This document shows, piece after piece, positions 24,695-34,618 of a stretch of DNA of 64,000 nt. Numbering within the stretch: position 1 is the stretch's first letter; every line of letters begins with the position of its first letter. Both the position numbers and the translations under genes were made by a program. The DNA is from Clostridiaceae bacterium (GTDB lineage Bacteria; Bacillota; Clostridia; Oscillospirales; Acutalibacteraceae): NCBI GenBank assembly GCA_016292785.1, contig JAEDFL010000004.1:1-64000 (forward strand), written 5' to 3'. Below the pieces are notes generated by a model. The model was not told the DNA's origin, ran no database searches, and saw nothing but the letters and a program-made list of their open reading frames with translations.

Positions 24695-25282
24695 ATGAGA
24701 TTTGATAAGGTGAAATACGAGGCTTCCTACGGTACGGCTCAGCAGCTGCCGAAAAGCGACCACACGGAGATCGCTTTTGCAGGTCGGTCGAATGTTGGAA
24801 AATCCTCAATGCTCAATAAAATACTGAACAGAAAAAATCTTGCAAGAGTAAGCTCCGTTCCGGGCAAAACGGTCACGGTCAATTTCTTTGACTGCGACGG
24901 GGTAAAGCTCGTGGATCTTCCCGGCTACGGCTATGCGAAGGTCAATTTCAACGAGAAAAAACGCTGGGCGGATCTGATGGAGGGATATTTCACATCGGGA
25001 AGAAACATCCGCCTTGTAGTTCAGCTCACGGATATGCGCCACCCGGTCACCAAGGACGACCTTGATATGATGAGGTTTATGAAGTCGTCAGGCTATAATT
25101 TCATCGTTGTTATGACCAAGAGCGATAAGCTCAACAAAACCGAACGGGCAAATCGGCTTGAAGCGGTAAAGCAGGAGCTTGCCGAATTTGACGGCGTGCA
25201 GATAATTCCGTTCTCCGCCTCCAACGGCGATGGTGCGGAGGAGATCCGCAAAGCAATCGAAGCGGCGGCGGAAAGAAACTGA
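24695..25282 (+). CDS. engB: Ribosome biogenesis GTP-binding protein EngB/YsxC
   Basis: A 195-residue TRAFAC GTPase needed for assembly of the large ribosomal subunit. G1 is AGRSNVGKSSMLN, G3 DLPGYGYAK, G4 TKSDK and G5 FSASNGDGAE. The TTG overlapping the lon stop is less likely than the ATG at 24695, which has GAGG at good distance. It is followed by a strong terminator. Confidence 0.96.
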   Translation: MRFDKVKYEASYGTAQQLPKSDHTEIAFAGRSNVGKSSMLNKILNRKNLARVSSVPGKTVTVNFFDCDGVKLVDLPGYGYAKVNFNEKKRWADLMEGYFTSGRNIRLVVQLTDMRHPVTKDDLDMMRFMKSSGYNFIVVMTKSDKLNKTERANRLEAVKQELAEFDGVQIIPFSASNGDGAEEIRKAIEAAAERN

Positions 25283-25293
25283 AGATAGGCTTA

Positions 25294-25329
25294 CAAACTC
25301 CCTGAACACGGTTGTTCGGGGAGTTTTTT
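25294..25329 (+). terminator. Terminator of lon-engB
   Basis: AAACTCC and CTGAAC (from 25295) pair with GTTCGG and GGAGTTT, short loop, followed by a T run ending at 25329. Confidence 0.9.
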
Positions 25330-25394
25330 AAGCGGACAAATTATTTTTCTATTTGTGCAAAAATTATATTTTTCAAAAAATTTTTCTAAAATTA

Positions 25395-25423
25395 TTGACT
25401 ATTTTGCGCAAATATGGTACTCT
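25395..25423 (+). promoter_or_regulatory. Promoter of the first PHP-domain gene
   Basis: TTGACT (25395-25400), 17 bases ending TGG, TACTCT (25418-25423): an extended -10 promoter. Confidence 0.65.
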
Positions 25424-25456
25424 GTGCTTAGGGGAAAAAGATTTGGAGGCGTTTTT

Positions 25457-28090
25457 ATGCGTAAATCATTGTCAATTCTTTTAAGCATTATAATGGCATT
25501 ATCCCTGTTAGCGTATATTCCCTGTACCGCATTTGCGGCGGCCGAGGACGCTATCGGTAAATATGACTTCAAAATCACCAACCCGTATGAAACGGTTGAT
25601 TGGGACACCTGGAAGGCATATAAGGGAGCAACCCACGTCCACACCGTCAGAAGTGACGGAAACGTTGAGCTTAACGATATGATCGAGGAATACTACTCCA
25701 AGGGATATCAGGCTCTCGCTCTGACCGACCACGGTACGGTCAACTACTCATGGACAAAGGATCAGACCCGACTTTCTATCTTCGGCTATCAGTATTTTGT
25801 TCACGGAAATATTGATGAGCTTTCCGAGGCAAGATATCAGCAGATCACAACAGGCTCCGACAGAGGCGGCGACGGTATGACCGAGATCCCTCTCGGTATC
25901 GAGCTTAACGGCTCATCGAGTGCAAAGTGCCATGTCAACAGCTACTTTGCGGACTGCGGTCACGGTGATCTTGAAATCGACTCCACATGGCCGGAGGACG
26001 CAATCAGAAAGAGCCAGAACGCAGGCGGCATCTGCCACATCAACCATGTCGGTGAGTGGACAGAGGGCAAGAGCGATATCAACACCTACAACGCAGATTT
26101 CGTTTCAAGGTATGCTAATCTTTTCCTGAATTATTCGGCTTGCATCGGTATGGAGCTTGTCAACACGACCGATAACAGAACTCATAACGACCGTTATCTC
26201 TATGACGAAACCCTCAAGGTAACGGCTCCCCTCGGCAGAAACATCTGGAGCTTCTGCGAGGACGATTCCCACGATTACGAGGACGTTGAGAACAACGCTC
26301 AGTATTTCGTAATGCCCGAGAACAATGCGGCAAATATCCGCACAAGTATGGAAAACGGCACATTCTTCGCCTGCTCAAAGAACGCTAAGACGGCGGCAGA
26401 GCTTGGCGACGGCTTTGCGGCAGAGGGTGCATTCCCGATGATAAGCCGTGTTACGGTTGACGATGAAACAAATCAGATCAGCGTCAATCCTTACAACGCT
26501 CAGACGGTCAAGATGGTTGCCGACGGCAAGGTTATTGCCGAAAAATCTGTCGGCTATGACAATCAGACAATCACTTTCGACCTCAACGAATATGAGGACG
26601 AGATCGGTTCCTATGTCAGAATTTACGTTCTCGGTGCAGGCGGTATCTGCTACGCTCAGCCGTTCCTTGTAACCAAGACGGAGTACAAGACCAGCACGGT
26701 TCAGTTCCTTCTTCCCTCAAACGACACAACCGTAACGGTCAAGGATTCTGACGGCAATGTCGTTGAGCCGTGCAATTCGGATCACTACTACAAGCTCGGC
26801 GCAGGCAGATACACATACACGGCAGAAAGAAGCGGCTTTGAAACAAAGACGGCAAGCTTCTCTATCACTCAGGAGTCCGTAAATGCAGGTCTGCAAATCA
26901 AGATTAACGTTGAGCTTCAAGCGGAAATAGGTGCTGTTTCAACAACATTCTATGTTCCCGAAACGATTTATCTCAACCCGTCAAACAGCACATTCCAATA
27001 TTATCTCGACAGAGAGAACGCTGTTGACGGCGCACTCAACAGCAACGCTTCAAAGACAACGGGCAACGTTTACTTCAACTGTGACAAAGCAACGGCTGTC
27101 AGCGTTACGGTCAGCGGTGCAACAGTAAGCTATACCAACGGCAGCAGCGCAACGGGCGGAACTCTTTCCACGGCTGTTTCGTCAGGTAAGCTCAACACGG
27201 CTCTTGCTTCCGGCACAGGAACAACGATTGAATGGACAGCTTCATATACCCTTGAAAACGGCGAAGCAAGAACGGCTAAGGCATACTCTTACGTATATGC
27301 GCCGAACACAAACGAGATCGGTGCGGCGATGAGACAGGTTCACACATACAGCACAGACGTTTACAATCAGGGTATTCTCTATGCGATAGGTCTTGAGAGC
27401 GTAACAGGCGGTTCGTACACCTGCACAAAGAATTTCTTCACGGATTCCGCTCCGACCTCCAACACGGGTATCGGCGGCTGGTTTACATCGGCGGCAAACG
27501 GCGGCGTTGCTTACAGCAATCACAGCCACAAGTCCAACGCAGGCGATTCCCACACAGTAACAGGCGGAACAGGTACGGTTTATGTTGACTCAAGCCGTGT
27601 CACCAACCTCAATCAGATTCCTAACCTCAAGATAGGTTACTGGCAGTGCGACGCCGAGGGCGACACCACGGTTGACGGATATATCAAGCAGACGATCGAC
27701 GGAGCAACCACCACCGTAAAATCTTTCACAACAGGTGTCGGCTCGGTTTACAGCAACGGCATCAATTACTCCAACAAGCTCGGTGCCGAGGGCACAAAGA
27801 GCATTACGGTTTCCGCTTACTCCCTCAACCTCAGAGGTAACAGAAAGAACAACAACTACTACAACATTTCGATCAACGCAAACTATGTCAACAAGGAAAC
27901 GCTCAGAACAGCTTACAATGCGGCTATCCGTTCGGCATATGATCCGACAGATTACAGCGCATCGGTTTACAGTACATATTCAGCGGCTCTTATGAATGCC
28001 GGTACGGTGCTCGGCGATCCGACAGCAACGGCAAGCGAGGTTTCGGCAGCATATGCAACCCTTGCAAATGCCACAGGCGCAATGGCATAA
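25457..28090 (+). CDS. Large secreted PHP-domain protein with PEGA-like and FIVAR-like modules
   Basis: An 877-residue exported protein. Residues 1-28 are a signal peptide. The PHP-type phosphoesterase domain (about 55-340) has THVHTVRSDG with His60 and His62, LTDHGT with Asp91 and His92, and later ICHINHVGEW and EDDSHDYE as further metal ligands. Beta-rich modules follow: one near 350-430, a PEGA-like one at about 440-505 and a long unassigned beta region. The C-terminus from about 817 is FIVAR-like (ending GDPTATASEVSAAYATLA). PHP enzymes cleave phosphomono- or diesters; secreted forms are poorly studied. Its first 430 residues are almost identical to those of the protein at 57230-59320. 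The ATG follows GGAGGCG. Confidence 0.83.
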   Translation: MRKSLSILLSIIMALSLLAYIPCTAFAAAEDAIGKYDFKITNPYETVDWDTWKAYKGATHVHTVRSDGNVELNDMIEEYYSKGYQALALTDHGTVNYSWTKDQTRLSIFGYQYFVHGNIDELSEARYQQITTGSDRGGDGMTEIPLGIELNGSSSAKCHVNSYFADCGHGDLEIDSTWPEDAIRKSQNAGGICHINHVGEWTEGKSDINTYNADFVSRYANLFLNYSACIGMELVNTTDNRTHNDRYLYDETLKVTAPLGRNIWSFCEDDSHDYEDVENNAQYFVMPENNAANIRTSMENGTFFACSKNAKTAAELGDGFAAEGAFPMISRVTVDDETNQISVNPYNAQTVKMVADGKVIAEKSVGYDNQTITFDLNEYEDEIGSYVRIYVLGAGGICYAQPFLVTKTEYKTSTVQFLLPSNDTTVTVKDSDGNVVEPCNSDHYYKLGAGRYTYTAERSGFETKTASFSITQESVNAGLQIKINVELQAEIGAVSTTFYVPETIYLNPSNSTFQYYLDRENAVDGALNSNASKTTGNVYFNCDKATAVSVTVSGATVSYTNGSSATGGTLSTAVSSGKLNTALASGTGTTIEWTASYTLENGEARTAKAYSYVYAPNTNEIGAAMRQVHTYSTDVYNQGILYAIGLESVTGGSYTCTKNFFTDSAPTSNTGIGGWFTSAANGGVAYSNHSHKSNAGDSHTVTGGTGTVYVDSSRVTNLNQIPNLKIGYWQCDAEGDTTVDGYIKQTIDGATTTVKSFTTGVGSVYSNGINYSNKLGAEGTKSITVSAYSLNLRGNRKNNNYYNISINANYVNKETLRTAYNAAIRSAYDPTDYSASVYSTYSAALMNAGTVLGDPTATASEVSAAYATLANATGAMA

Positions 28091-28104
28091 ATCAGCATAA
28101 TATT

Positions 28105-28140
28105 ACGGCGAGGAACTTAACCGTTCCCCGCCGTGTTTTT
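28105..28140 (+). terminator. Terminator of the first PHP-domain gene
   Basis: ACGGCG-A-GGAAC (from 28105) pairs with GTTCC-C-CGCCGT (to 28134), followed by GTTTTT. The T run is only on the plus strand. Confidence 0.88.
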
Positions 28141-28149
28141 ATTATTTAG

Positions 28150-29676
28150 TTATATGCGAACCAATCTCATTACAACTGTCATAACAAGCTTAACAAAGTT
28201 ATAGAAGCTTGCCGAACGGATAAATGCGTCCAGGCTGTCGGCAGGCTCTCCCTTTTCGGGAGTGACCGCACAGAAGGTCTGATTTACGGTATCGTTCTGC
28301 ATAAACTGCGGATACTCCTCCATATCGAAAACCGTGAGCTGAGTATCGCTCTCGAAAAGAGTGTTGTAAAAATCACGGTGTCCGTCGTGCGTTTTGCAAT
28401 GAAGCATATCCTTTACAAACCATGTGCTTTCCGGAAGAATACAGGTCGAAGCGTCAATCCTGCCATCGGGCGAAAGGAAGTTTTTGTCCGTAAATCTTGC
28501 CTGAGTGTAGCCGTCGGGCAGCTTTTCGTCAAGCGGCGAGCAGGTCGCTCCGCACGAAGCATAGCAGGTGTCCACCGTGCCGTCCGAGGTTGCCTTGTAA
28601 GCCGTGACGAGGGGAGTCCTCTGCATATTGTAGCCTGCAAGGATATAGATATTCGTGCCGCTTGCCTGCGACGAGCGCAGGAGCGTTTCAAGCTTTGACT
28701 GCACCTCATAGTGGTAGAAATCAAGCTTTCCGATAAGCACGGACTGAGTGCTTTCGTCAAGGCGCATAAACTGCTTTGCGCTCTCGTAATACTCGTCGGG
28801 AACGAAGCTCCAGATGCCCGGCAGAGTGCCGAAAATCGGAATCAGACATTCGTCAAACACCCTGTCCTTGAGATTTGCAACAAGCTCGTCGGCAATGCCG
28901 AGAAGTCCGTCCCAGACCCCTGCAATATCGAGCGCATCAATCAGCGCATAGAGGAGTCCGCCGCGGAAATCGTTGTCAAGTGCAGGCAAAGCCTGTTTGC
29001 CGTAGCGAAGCAGGGCGTTTTTGTTTATCTCAACCTTGCCGTTGAAAAGCTCGCCTGCAACCGCTGTACCCTGAAGCGGACAGCATTGGAAAATTACCGT
29101 TTCAATATCCGCCGTACCGTAAAGACGAATATATGCGGCGGTAATTACTCCGCCCATGCTTGAAGCACGGAAGCGAACGCTGTCATGATGGGTAAGCTCC
29201 TTGACCTCCTGAATGTATGTATGTAGCTTTTCCGCATTTTCAATCGGATCAAGTCTGAAATCGTAGCCGAAATAATAGCTCTTGTCAAGTCCGTGCTCTG
29301 CGGAGTCGGGGTGCGGCTGTGCAGTTGTAACATTCGGCTTTGATTTGCCGCTGTTATCGAGGGCAAGGTCGCCGAAGACCTCATTGACACAGCTTATAAG
29401 CACATCACCGAAAGCGTCATAGTCCTTGTTTGCAAGGAGCTTTGCGGCGGCAGGAATAATCGGTGCAAAGGATTTGAGAACCTCATTTGTGTCGGGGCGG
29501 AAAAGCACACGCTCGTTTTCCGTTCCCTTGTCACGGACGATCTGTGCACTGCCGAGAGCCGCAACATAGATTATCGGAGCTTCGCCGCAGTTACACTTTT
29601 CATTTGCCGCATAACACGGCAGAAATGAAACGGAAAGAATTATAATTGAGGTAATAACGGAAAAAATCTTTTTCAT
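28150..29676 (-). CDS. Secreted alpha/beta hydrolase (lipase-like), first copy
   Basis: A 508-residue exported protein with a signal peptide (1-23). An alpha/beta-hydrolase core is suggested by APIIYVAALG (oxyanion strand), YYFGYDFRLDP (as in lecithin:cholesterol acyltransferase-like lipases) and FRASSMGGVITAAY with the presumed nucleophile Ser. The C-terminal half has LSPDGRIDASTCILPESTW, shared with the protein at 50218-52200, and the last 18 residues (FYNFVKLVMTVVMRLVRI) form an amphipathic tail. Lipid esters are a reasonable but untested substrate guess. It is the last gene of the compact run that starts with glgB, 13 bases after the phosphoesterase gene. Confidence 0.75.
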   Translation of the reverse strand: MKKIFSVITSIIILSVSFLPCYAANEKCNCGEAPIIYVAALGSAQIVRDKGTENERVLFRPDTNEVLKSFAPIIPAAAKLLANKDYDAFGDVLISCVNEVFGDLALDNSGKSKPNVTTAQPHPDSAEHGLDKSYYFGYDFRLDPIENAEKLHTYIQEVKELTHHDSVRFRASSMGGVITAAYIRLYGTADIETVIFQCCPLQGTAVAGELFNGKVEINKNALLRYGKQALPALDNDFRGGLLYALIDALDIAGVWDGLLGIADELVANLKDRVFDECLIPIFGTLPGIWSFVPDEYYESAKQFMRLDESTQSVLIGKLDFYHYEVQSKLETLLRSSQASGTNIYILAGYNMQRTPLVTAYKATSDGTVDTCYASCGATCSPLDEKLPDGYTQARFTDKNFLSPDGRIDASTCILPESTWFVKDMLHCKTHDGHRDFYNTLFESDTQLTVFDMEEYPQFMQNDTVNQTFCAVTPEKGEPADSLDAFIRSASFYNFVKLVMTVVMRLVRI

Positions 29677-29689
29677 TTTTTACCATCCT

Positions 29690-31012
29690 TTATTCAACGG
29701 TTATTGTAGCCTTGAGCGTTTCGCCGCCCTTGGCATAGGGACTGAACGGCTTGATACGGACGGTGTATGTGCCGCTTTCAAGCGTTCCGATATTGACGTT
29801 CATTCCGTCGGAGACGGCTCTGACATAGTTTGAAACAACGGTGCCTGACCAAACGTCTTTTAATTTTTCATTGGTAACGGAAATTCTGTAATTCTCCGCA
29901 CCCCAGAAGCAGTCTGCATCGGGGAAGCTGAGAACAACCTCACCCTCTGAATTTCTCTGAGCCACAATCTCTGCGTTTTCAGGGAATTCGGGAGCGGTGT
30001 CGAGCGATTTCAGATTGCCCCATGTATATCTGTGGGCGGTCGGATTGGTGATATCTGTGAGGTAGTATTCGTTCTTCTCAAAGAAACGGTGATTGGCAAG
30101 ATCAAGGAGCTGAAGCCTTGTGTTGCCCTCTGCGTCAACCTCAACGATCCAGCATACTCCGGTATCGCCGGGTGCGTCCTCAGTACCCAGATAATTCAGA
30201 TTACTCATCTGAGCGCAGGTGGAACCTGTGTTGACCGTGGTAAAACGTCCCTGCCTGATACTGCGAGGATCATTGGCGGCGTAATGAGAGTGACCGGAGA
30301 AGTCGATCACCTGGGGATATTTTTCAAGGACTGCCATGACGGAAGGGTCGCCCCAGTTGATACTGCCGAATACCGTTGCAAACGGGTGAGGATGCTGAAA
30401 GACGAAGACGGGCTTGCTCGGATCGTCCTTGGTTGCCTCACGAAGCTGAGCATCAAGCCACTCGGTTTTACCTGTGAAGGTCTTGCCGTTGTCGTCATAG
30501 GAAACGCCGATAAAATGATAGCCGTTAATGACAACGTGGGTGTCAACGTTTTCGTTGATGAACTCCTTGTATTTTTCATAGCCGACCGTAGCGTCGTAGT
30601 CACGGTAGGCTATAAACTCGTGGTTGCCCATAACGGTCAGAAGCTGAGTTTCGTCCTTGATATTTGCGTTGACGATTTCGTTAAACTGACTGTATTCCTC
30701 GGGAAGTCCTCTGTTGGCAAAGTCGCCTGCAACGAGGACTGCGTCGAGCCTGTTGTAGTCACAGCCTTCGGCATAGCTATATGCGTCCTTGAACAGAGCC
30801 GCAAATTTTGTTGCTCTGTTTTTGTCGTTTGTGCCGTCAAGGTGAACGTCGCTGCACACGGCAAAACGCAGTACGGGAGTGAACGCTTCGGGTGTTTGCG
30901 GCAGCTCCTGTTTTGTTCCTGCAATGAGGGACGAGAAGCTGAAAAGAATTGTAAAAACGAGAGTTAAAACTGCGCTGAGAAACTGACCTAAAATATTTTT
31001 AAAAGAAAACAT
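29690..31012 (-). CDS. Exported calcineurin-like metallophosphoesterase
   Basis: A 440-residue protein with an N-terminal hydrophobic segment (about 9-32) that may be a signal peptide or anchor. The catalytic domain has FAVCSDVHLDG, LVAGDFANRG, VMGNHEF, FQHPHPFA and FSGHSHYA, the full calcineurin-type metal set. The C-terminal 110 residues look like a beta-sandwich (NAEIVAQRNSEGEVVLSFPD onward), probably fibronectin-like. It lies in the extended glycogen operon, 15 bases after the FAD oxidoreductase gene and 13 before the lipase-like gene. The substrate is unknown. Confidence 0.85.
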   Translation of the reverse strand: MFSFKNILGQFLSAVLTLVFTILFSFSSLIAGTKQELPQTPEAFTPVLRFAVCSDVHLDGTNDKNRATKFAALFKDAYSYAEGCDYNRLDAVLVAGDFANRGLPEEYSQFNEIVNANIKDETQLLTVMGNHEFIAYRDYDATVGYEKYKEFINENVDTHVVINGYHFIGVSYDDNGKTFTGKTEWLDAQLREATKDDPSKPVFVFQHPHPFATVFGSINWGDPSVMAVLEKYPQVIDFSGHSHYAANDPRSIRQGRFTTVNTGSTCAQMSNLNYLGTEDAPGDTGVCWIVEVDAEGNTRLQLLDLANHRFFEKNEYYLTDITNPTAHRYTWGNLKSLDTAPEFPENAEIVAQRNSEGEVVLSFPDADCFWGAENYRISVTNEKLKDVWSGTVVSNYVRAVSDGMNVNIGTLESGTYTVRIKPFSPYAKGGETLKATITVE

Positions 31013-31027
31013 CTTCTAAAACCGTCC

Positions 31028-32359
31028 TTAATCAATTTTGAAGCATTTATTATAGCCCTCAGACCAATTTTTTATGCGCTTGCGGTCATATCTTACGGGC
31101 ATAGCTTTTGTAATTGCCATAACTGCGGCAATCCTTGTGTTCATTCCGAGCACCTTCTTGGAAAGCGCAAAATCATTGATAAAGCCCTTAACCTTTGATT
31201 TGAGAGAATCTAAGTTCAGCAGCTTTTCAATAAAGCACATAATGCTGTTTGTGTCCGCACCGAAGGTCAAATCCTCGGAGTTGAGAATATTGTTATCAAA
31301 GAAATAGTCAACGTCTCTCGGAGAAAAGCGGTCAACCATAAGCTTGATAACAGCAAGCGGAGCAAGACCGTTGCCGAGTTTTTTATAAAACTCACGCTGA
31401 TATTTCCAGAGCGTTTCGGCGGTGTATAATTCCTCCTCGTCCTCAATTATCGCATCGGCAAGGAGCTTAGCCGCTTTCAGGCTGTTGGCAATTCCCGAAC
31501 CGATGATCGGCACGGTCATAAATGCGCTGTCACCGACTGCGGCATAGCCGTCCGCAACGAGAATACCGAGGGGCTGACGGACGGGAATTGTGACAAATTG
31601 ACCGCCTCTGACAAACTCTGTGCCGAGATCATCGTTGATCTCACGGAGTTTTCCGAGGGTTTCCTCAACCTCCTCCTCGGTCAGAGGATCAAACTTGCCG
31701 ATCAGCACATCGGTATATTCCTCATCGTCGGCAACCCAGCAGACCTGCGGCTTATCGTCAAACATAAGATAAACCCTGTATTTATCTTCCTCAACGGGAG
31801 CGGTTTTGTTATAAAACGCACGGTAGACATAGAAAGTATCGAATTTGTCGGTTTCTTTCTGTATGCCGAGTGCGTCGGGGAGCTGTTTGCGGACGGGAGA
31901 ATTGAGGCCTGCGGCGTCGATGACAAGGTCGGCGTAAACCGTCTCGTCGGCGGTGCGGATACCCGCAACCCTGCCGCCGAGCATAACGGGAGCCTCAACC
32001 TCCGTTTCGTAGATAAACTTGACTCCGCAGCTTTCCGCATGGGAGATTATGTGATCGTAAATATCCTTGCGTTCCATCTGAATTTCAAGCTGTTCTTCGG
32101 GAACGTGCTGTTTGATCGGTTTCTCCCGTGAGGGGCTGAAAAAAGTCATATCGTTTTTAAGGCGGTATTTGTCCTCCGGCGGCATCTCCATTCCGCAGGT
32201 CAGAAGTCCTTTGCGGTCAAAGATATCCGTCCAGTCGTAACCCATGTCCTCACGCCTGTTTTTTTCGTAAACCGTAACATCAAAGCCATGTTGTGCCAGA
32301 ATTGCGGCGGCGGCAATTCCGCCGTGACCGCCTCCGGCAACAACGATCTTTTTACCCAT
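31028..32359 (-). CDS. FAD-dependent oxidoreductase (geranylgeranyl reductase/FixC-like)
   Basis: A 443-residue cytoplasmic flavoprotein. The dinucleotide-binding start is IVVAGGGHGGIAAAAILAQH with Glu at the end of the second strand (VTVYEK). A second FAD motif is VADGYAAVGDSAFMTVPIIG (GD motif), and DLVIDAAGLNSPVRKQL lies between. The pattern is that of the p-hydroxybenzoate hydroxylase fold, near the geranylgeranyl reductase group. An extra helical region makes up the last 100 residues. The substrate is unknown. Spacing in the operon is 24 bases after the propeller protein gene and 15 before the next. Confidence 0.82.
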   Translation of the reverse strand: MGKKIVVAGGGHGGIAAAAILAQHGFDVTVYEKNRREDMGYDWTDIFDRKGLLTCGMEMPPEDKYRLKNDMTFFSPSREKPIKQHVPEEQLEIQMERKDIYDHIISHAESCGVKFIYETEVEAPVMLGGRVAGIRTADETVYADLVIDAAGLNSPVRKQLPDALGIQKETDKFDTFYVYRAFYNKTAPVEEDKYRVYLMFDDKPQVCWVADDEEYTDVLIGKFDPLTEEEVEETLGKLREINDDLGTEFVRGGQFVTIPVRQPLGILVADGYAAVGDSAFMTVPIIGSGIANSLKAAKLLADAIIEDEEELYTAETLWKYQREFYKKLGNGLAPLAVIKLMVDRFSPRDVDYFFDNNILNSEDLTFGADTNSIMCFIEKLLNLDSLKSKVKGFINDFALSKKVLGMNTRIAAVMAITKAMPVRYDRKRIKNWSEGYNKCFKID

Positions 32360-32383
32360 TTTATTATGTACTCCTTAATCAGT

Positions 32384-34600
32384 TTATTCACAGTCCTCAA
32401 TAAGACCGTAGTATCTTGCATACCAGTACGGATGAGTGAAGTTGGTGCAGGATTTGAAGCAAAGTCCCTTGTCGTTGCCCGTACCGGGGAACATCGTGTA
32501 GGCTGTCGGATCGTCCGACTTTTCAAATTTTGCCTGAGCCACGTCCTCCGCTCCGCTGTCAACTGTGAAACGGTTGCAGTCGTTGCTTGTAATTCTTCTT
32601 TCGTGAGCCGGAAGCGGATCAAAGAGCTGCGGCGGCATACCGAGCTCTGTCGGAGCCATATCCCACTTGAGGTCGTTGCGGTAGCTGTTGTAAAGCGGCC
32701 ACATAACCTGATCCATCGGGCAGTCCATAAGCTCGTCTATTGCGTCTTCGGCATTGTATCTCTCGCCCGTTGAAGCACCGTAAACGAAGTTGAAGAAAGC
32801 GTTTCTCTCAACCTTTTCGTCCTCCCAATGGTGAGTAAGTCCCATTGCGAAAATCGAGCGGAGATTCGGATCATCCGTATATTTCATCAAAAGAGATATC
32901 ATAAGGAAATCGTGGCTGTCGTCAATGTGAAGCAGATGTCCGTCGGGAATCTTATACTGCATAAGGTTCATTGCAAAATGCTTCTGTCCTGCAAATTTCA
33001 CAAAGAGCTTTTCGTACTTCTCGTCGCCCGTGATGTGATAGCCGATCTTCAGGAATGTGAGCATCTGCAGGGAGTTCGTGCCCTTTTCGTAGATCCACTT
33101 GTGATCGTTGTTGAGCAGGTCGGGATCCCAGTTTGCCCATGTTGTCGGAAGTCCGTCTGTGTCAATAAGGCGGAAATTATGGTCGATAATATGATTGAGT
33201 ATCTTATTCACAACGTCGGCAATGAGTGCCTTTTCCTCATCGTCGGCAACAAGATCGTAATAGTTTGCATAGCAGTAGAAGTGACCGACCATCTCGTCAG
33301 AGGAGGTCTCGCCGAGCCATTCACATTCCTCGCCATCCTCGTCCTTGGTGAAGTGCCATTCGTGACGTGCACCCGTGCCGTAATCTCTTGCATCGGGATA
33401 TCTTATCGCTCTTGCGGTAAAGCCCTCAATTCCCGTTATCCTTGTAAGTCGGATCATCGCAAGAAGTGACCTCTTTGCCATTGCACGAACCTCGGGGTCC
33501 TTGGTGCAGGCGTATTCAAAGCAGAGAGCCGCCGTGTAAAGTCCTGTCCAGAGACCGTCATTATCGGTTGCGGGAACATAGCCCTCATCGAGAGAAACAA
33601 CACCCTCATTATCAAGGTGACGGTCAAGGACATATCCACGGTTGACATTATATTTTTCAGTTTGAGAACGAAGCTCAACCGCCTTCTCTTTAAGCGACAT
33701 CATTCTGGTTTCAAAGAGGCTGATGCCGTTATCGGTCGAAACGCAGACTGTTCCGTCGGGAGAGATAGCAACACCCGTTGCATGCGGACTCGGAAGCCAA
33801 CGCTTGTAGCCGTAGTAGGACAGTCTGCCGTTGTGCTGATGAATAAGTCCCGTAGTTGTTGCAAAATATTTGTCTCCGTTTTCTGCGATCGCCATATCGG
33901 TGATATGAGCCTCGGGAAGTCCTGCAATCTTGGAATGATCGAGCCAGTAGCTGTTGTCGTCATAGACGCATACGCCCTTGTCCGTGCCAACCCAGATGTT
34001 GCCGACGGGATCCATATAAAGGCAGGTGACGGTGTCGCTGAGCGAACCCGTAATGCCGTGCATAAGCTCCGACCAGTGCCAGCGTTTGCCTGCGAGGGCG
34101 TGAAGTCCGCCGCCGTTTGTTCCGACATAAACCTTGTTGTTCTTATATACGGCAAGACAGCTTCCCTTGCCGGGAACGCCGATCTCGATCTCATAGCCGC
34201 CCTTGCCGTCGAGCTTGTAGAGAACGGTTTCGGTCAGTATCCACGTTTTACCGTCAAGATCGACCTTGACGTCAACAAGCTTGGAGCTGAATTCCTTTGC
34301 GGATACTTTCTTCTTCCCGTCAAATTCAAGCATCGAATTGCCTACGCCGACAAACATATGATTGTCCGCATCGAAATATATCATAGATATCTCAGCGTCC
34401 TTAACGCCGATGTTTACGGGAGAGAATTTCTCGCCGTCAAATCGTGCAAGTCCCTTGTCCGTGCCGACAAAAAGCACGCCGTTATTGTCGAAGCGCATTG
34501 CGGTCACGTTGTTTGATTTAAGACCGTTTTCGGTTGTTAAAACACGGCGTGTGAGCTGAGGAAATTTTTCTGTTTTTATAACCGTTTTGTAGTTATTCAT
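32384..34600 (-). CDS. Cytoplasmic beta-propeller plus alpha-toroid protein in the glycogen operon
   Basis: A 738-residue protein without signal peptide. Residues 1-330 hold two-component-regulator-type propeller repeats: LTTENGLKSNNVTAMRFDNN, VLFVGTDKGLARFDG, KVYVGTNGGGLHAL, NIWVGTDKGVCVYDD and VCVSTDNGISLFE. From about 340 to the end it looks like an (alpha/alpha) barrel as in glycoside hydrolases (DNDGLWTGLYTAALCFEYAC, then HEWHFTKDEDGEECEWLGET and WANWDPDLLNND). I know no described protein with this pairing. Placement directly behind glgA and a phosphatase-like gene suggests it senses or processes a sugar, but that is inference. It has a good ribosome site. Confidence 0.68.
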   Translation of the reverse strand: MNNYKTVIKTEKFPQLTRRVLTTENGLKSNNVTAMRFDNNGVLFVGTDKGLARFDGEKFSPVNIGVKDAEISMIYFDADNHMFVGVGNSMLEFDGKKKVSAKEFSSKLVDVKVDLDGKTWILTETVLYKLDGKGGYEIEIGVPGKGSCLAVYKNNKVYVGTNGGGLHALAGKRWHWSELMHGITGSLSDTVTCLYMDPVGNIWVGTDKGVCVYDDNSYWLDHSKIAGLPEAHITDMAIAENGDKYFATTTGLIHQHNGRLSYYGYKRWLPSPHATGVAISPDGTVCVSTDNGISLFETRMMSLKEKAVELRSQTEKYNVNRGYVLDRHLDNEGVVSLDEGYVPATDNDGLWTGLYTAALCFEYACTKDPEVRAMAKRSLLAMIRLTRITGIEGFTARAIRYPDARDYGTGARHEWHFTKDEDGEECEWLGETSSDEMVGHFYCYANYYDLVADDEEKALIADVVNKILNHIIDHNFRLIDTDGLPTTWANWDPDLLNNDHKWIYEKGTNSLQMLTFLKIGYHITGDEKYEKLFVKFAGQKHFAMNLMQYKIPDGHLLHIDDSHDFLMISLLMKYTDDPNLRSIFAMGLTHHWEDEKVERNAFFNFVYGASTGERYNAEDAIDELMDCPMDQVMWPLYNSYRNDLKWDMAPTELGMPPQLFDPLPAHERRITSNDCNRFTVDSGAEDVAQAKFEKSDDPTAYTMFPGTGNDKGLCFKSCTNFTHPYWYARYYGLIEDCE

Positions 34601-34618
34601 TTAATTACTCCTTGTTTT

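Noticed and set aside
23715..24809. Open frame of 364 codons on the minus strand
   Set aside because: Antisense shadow of lon and engB.
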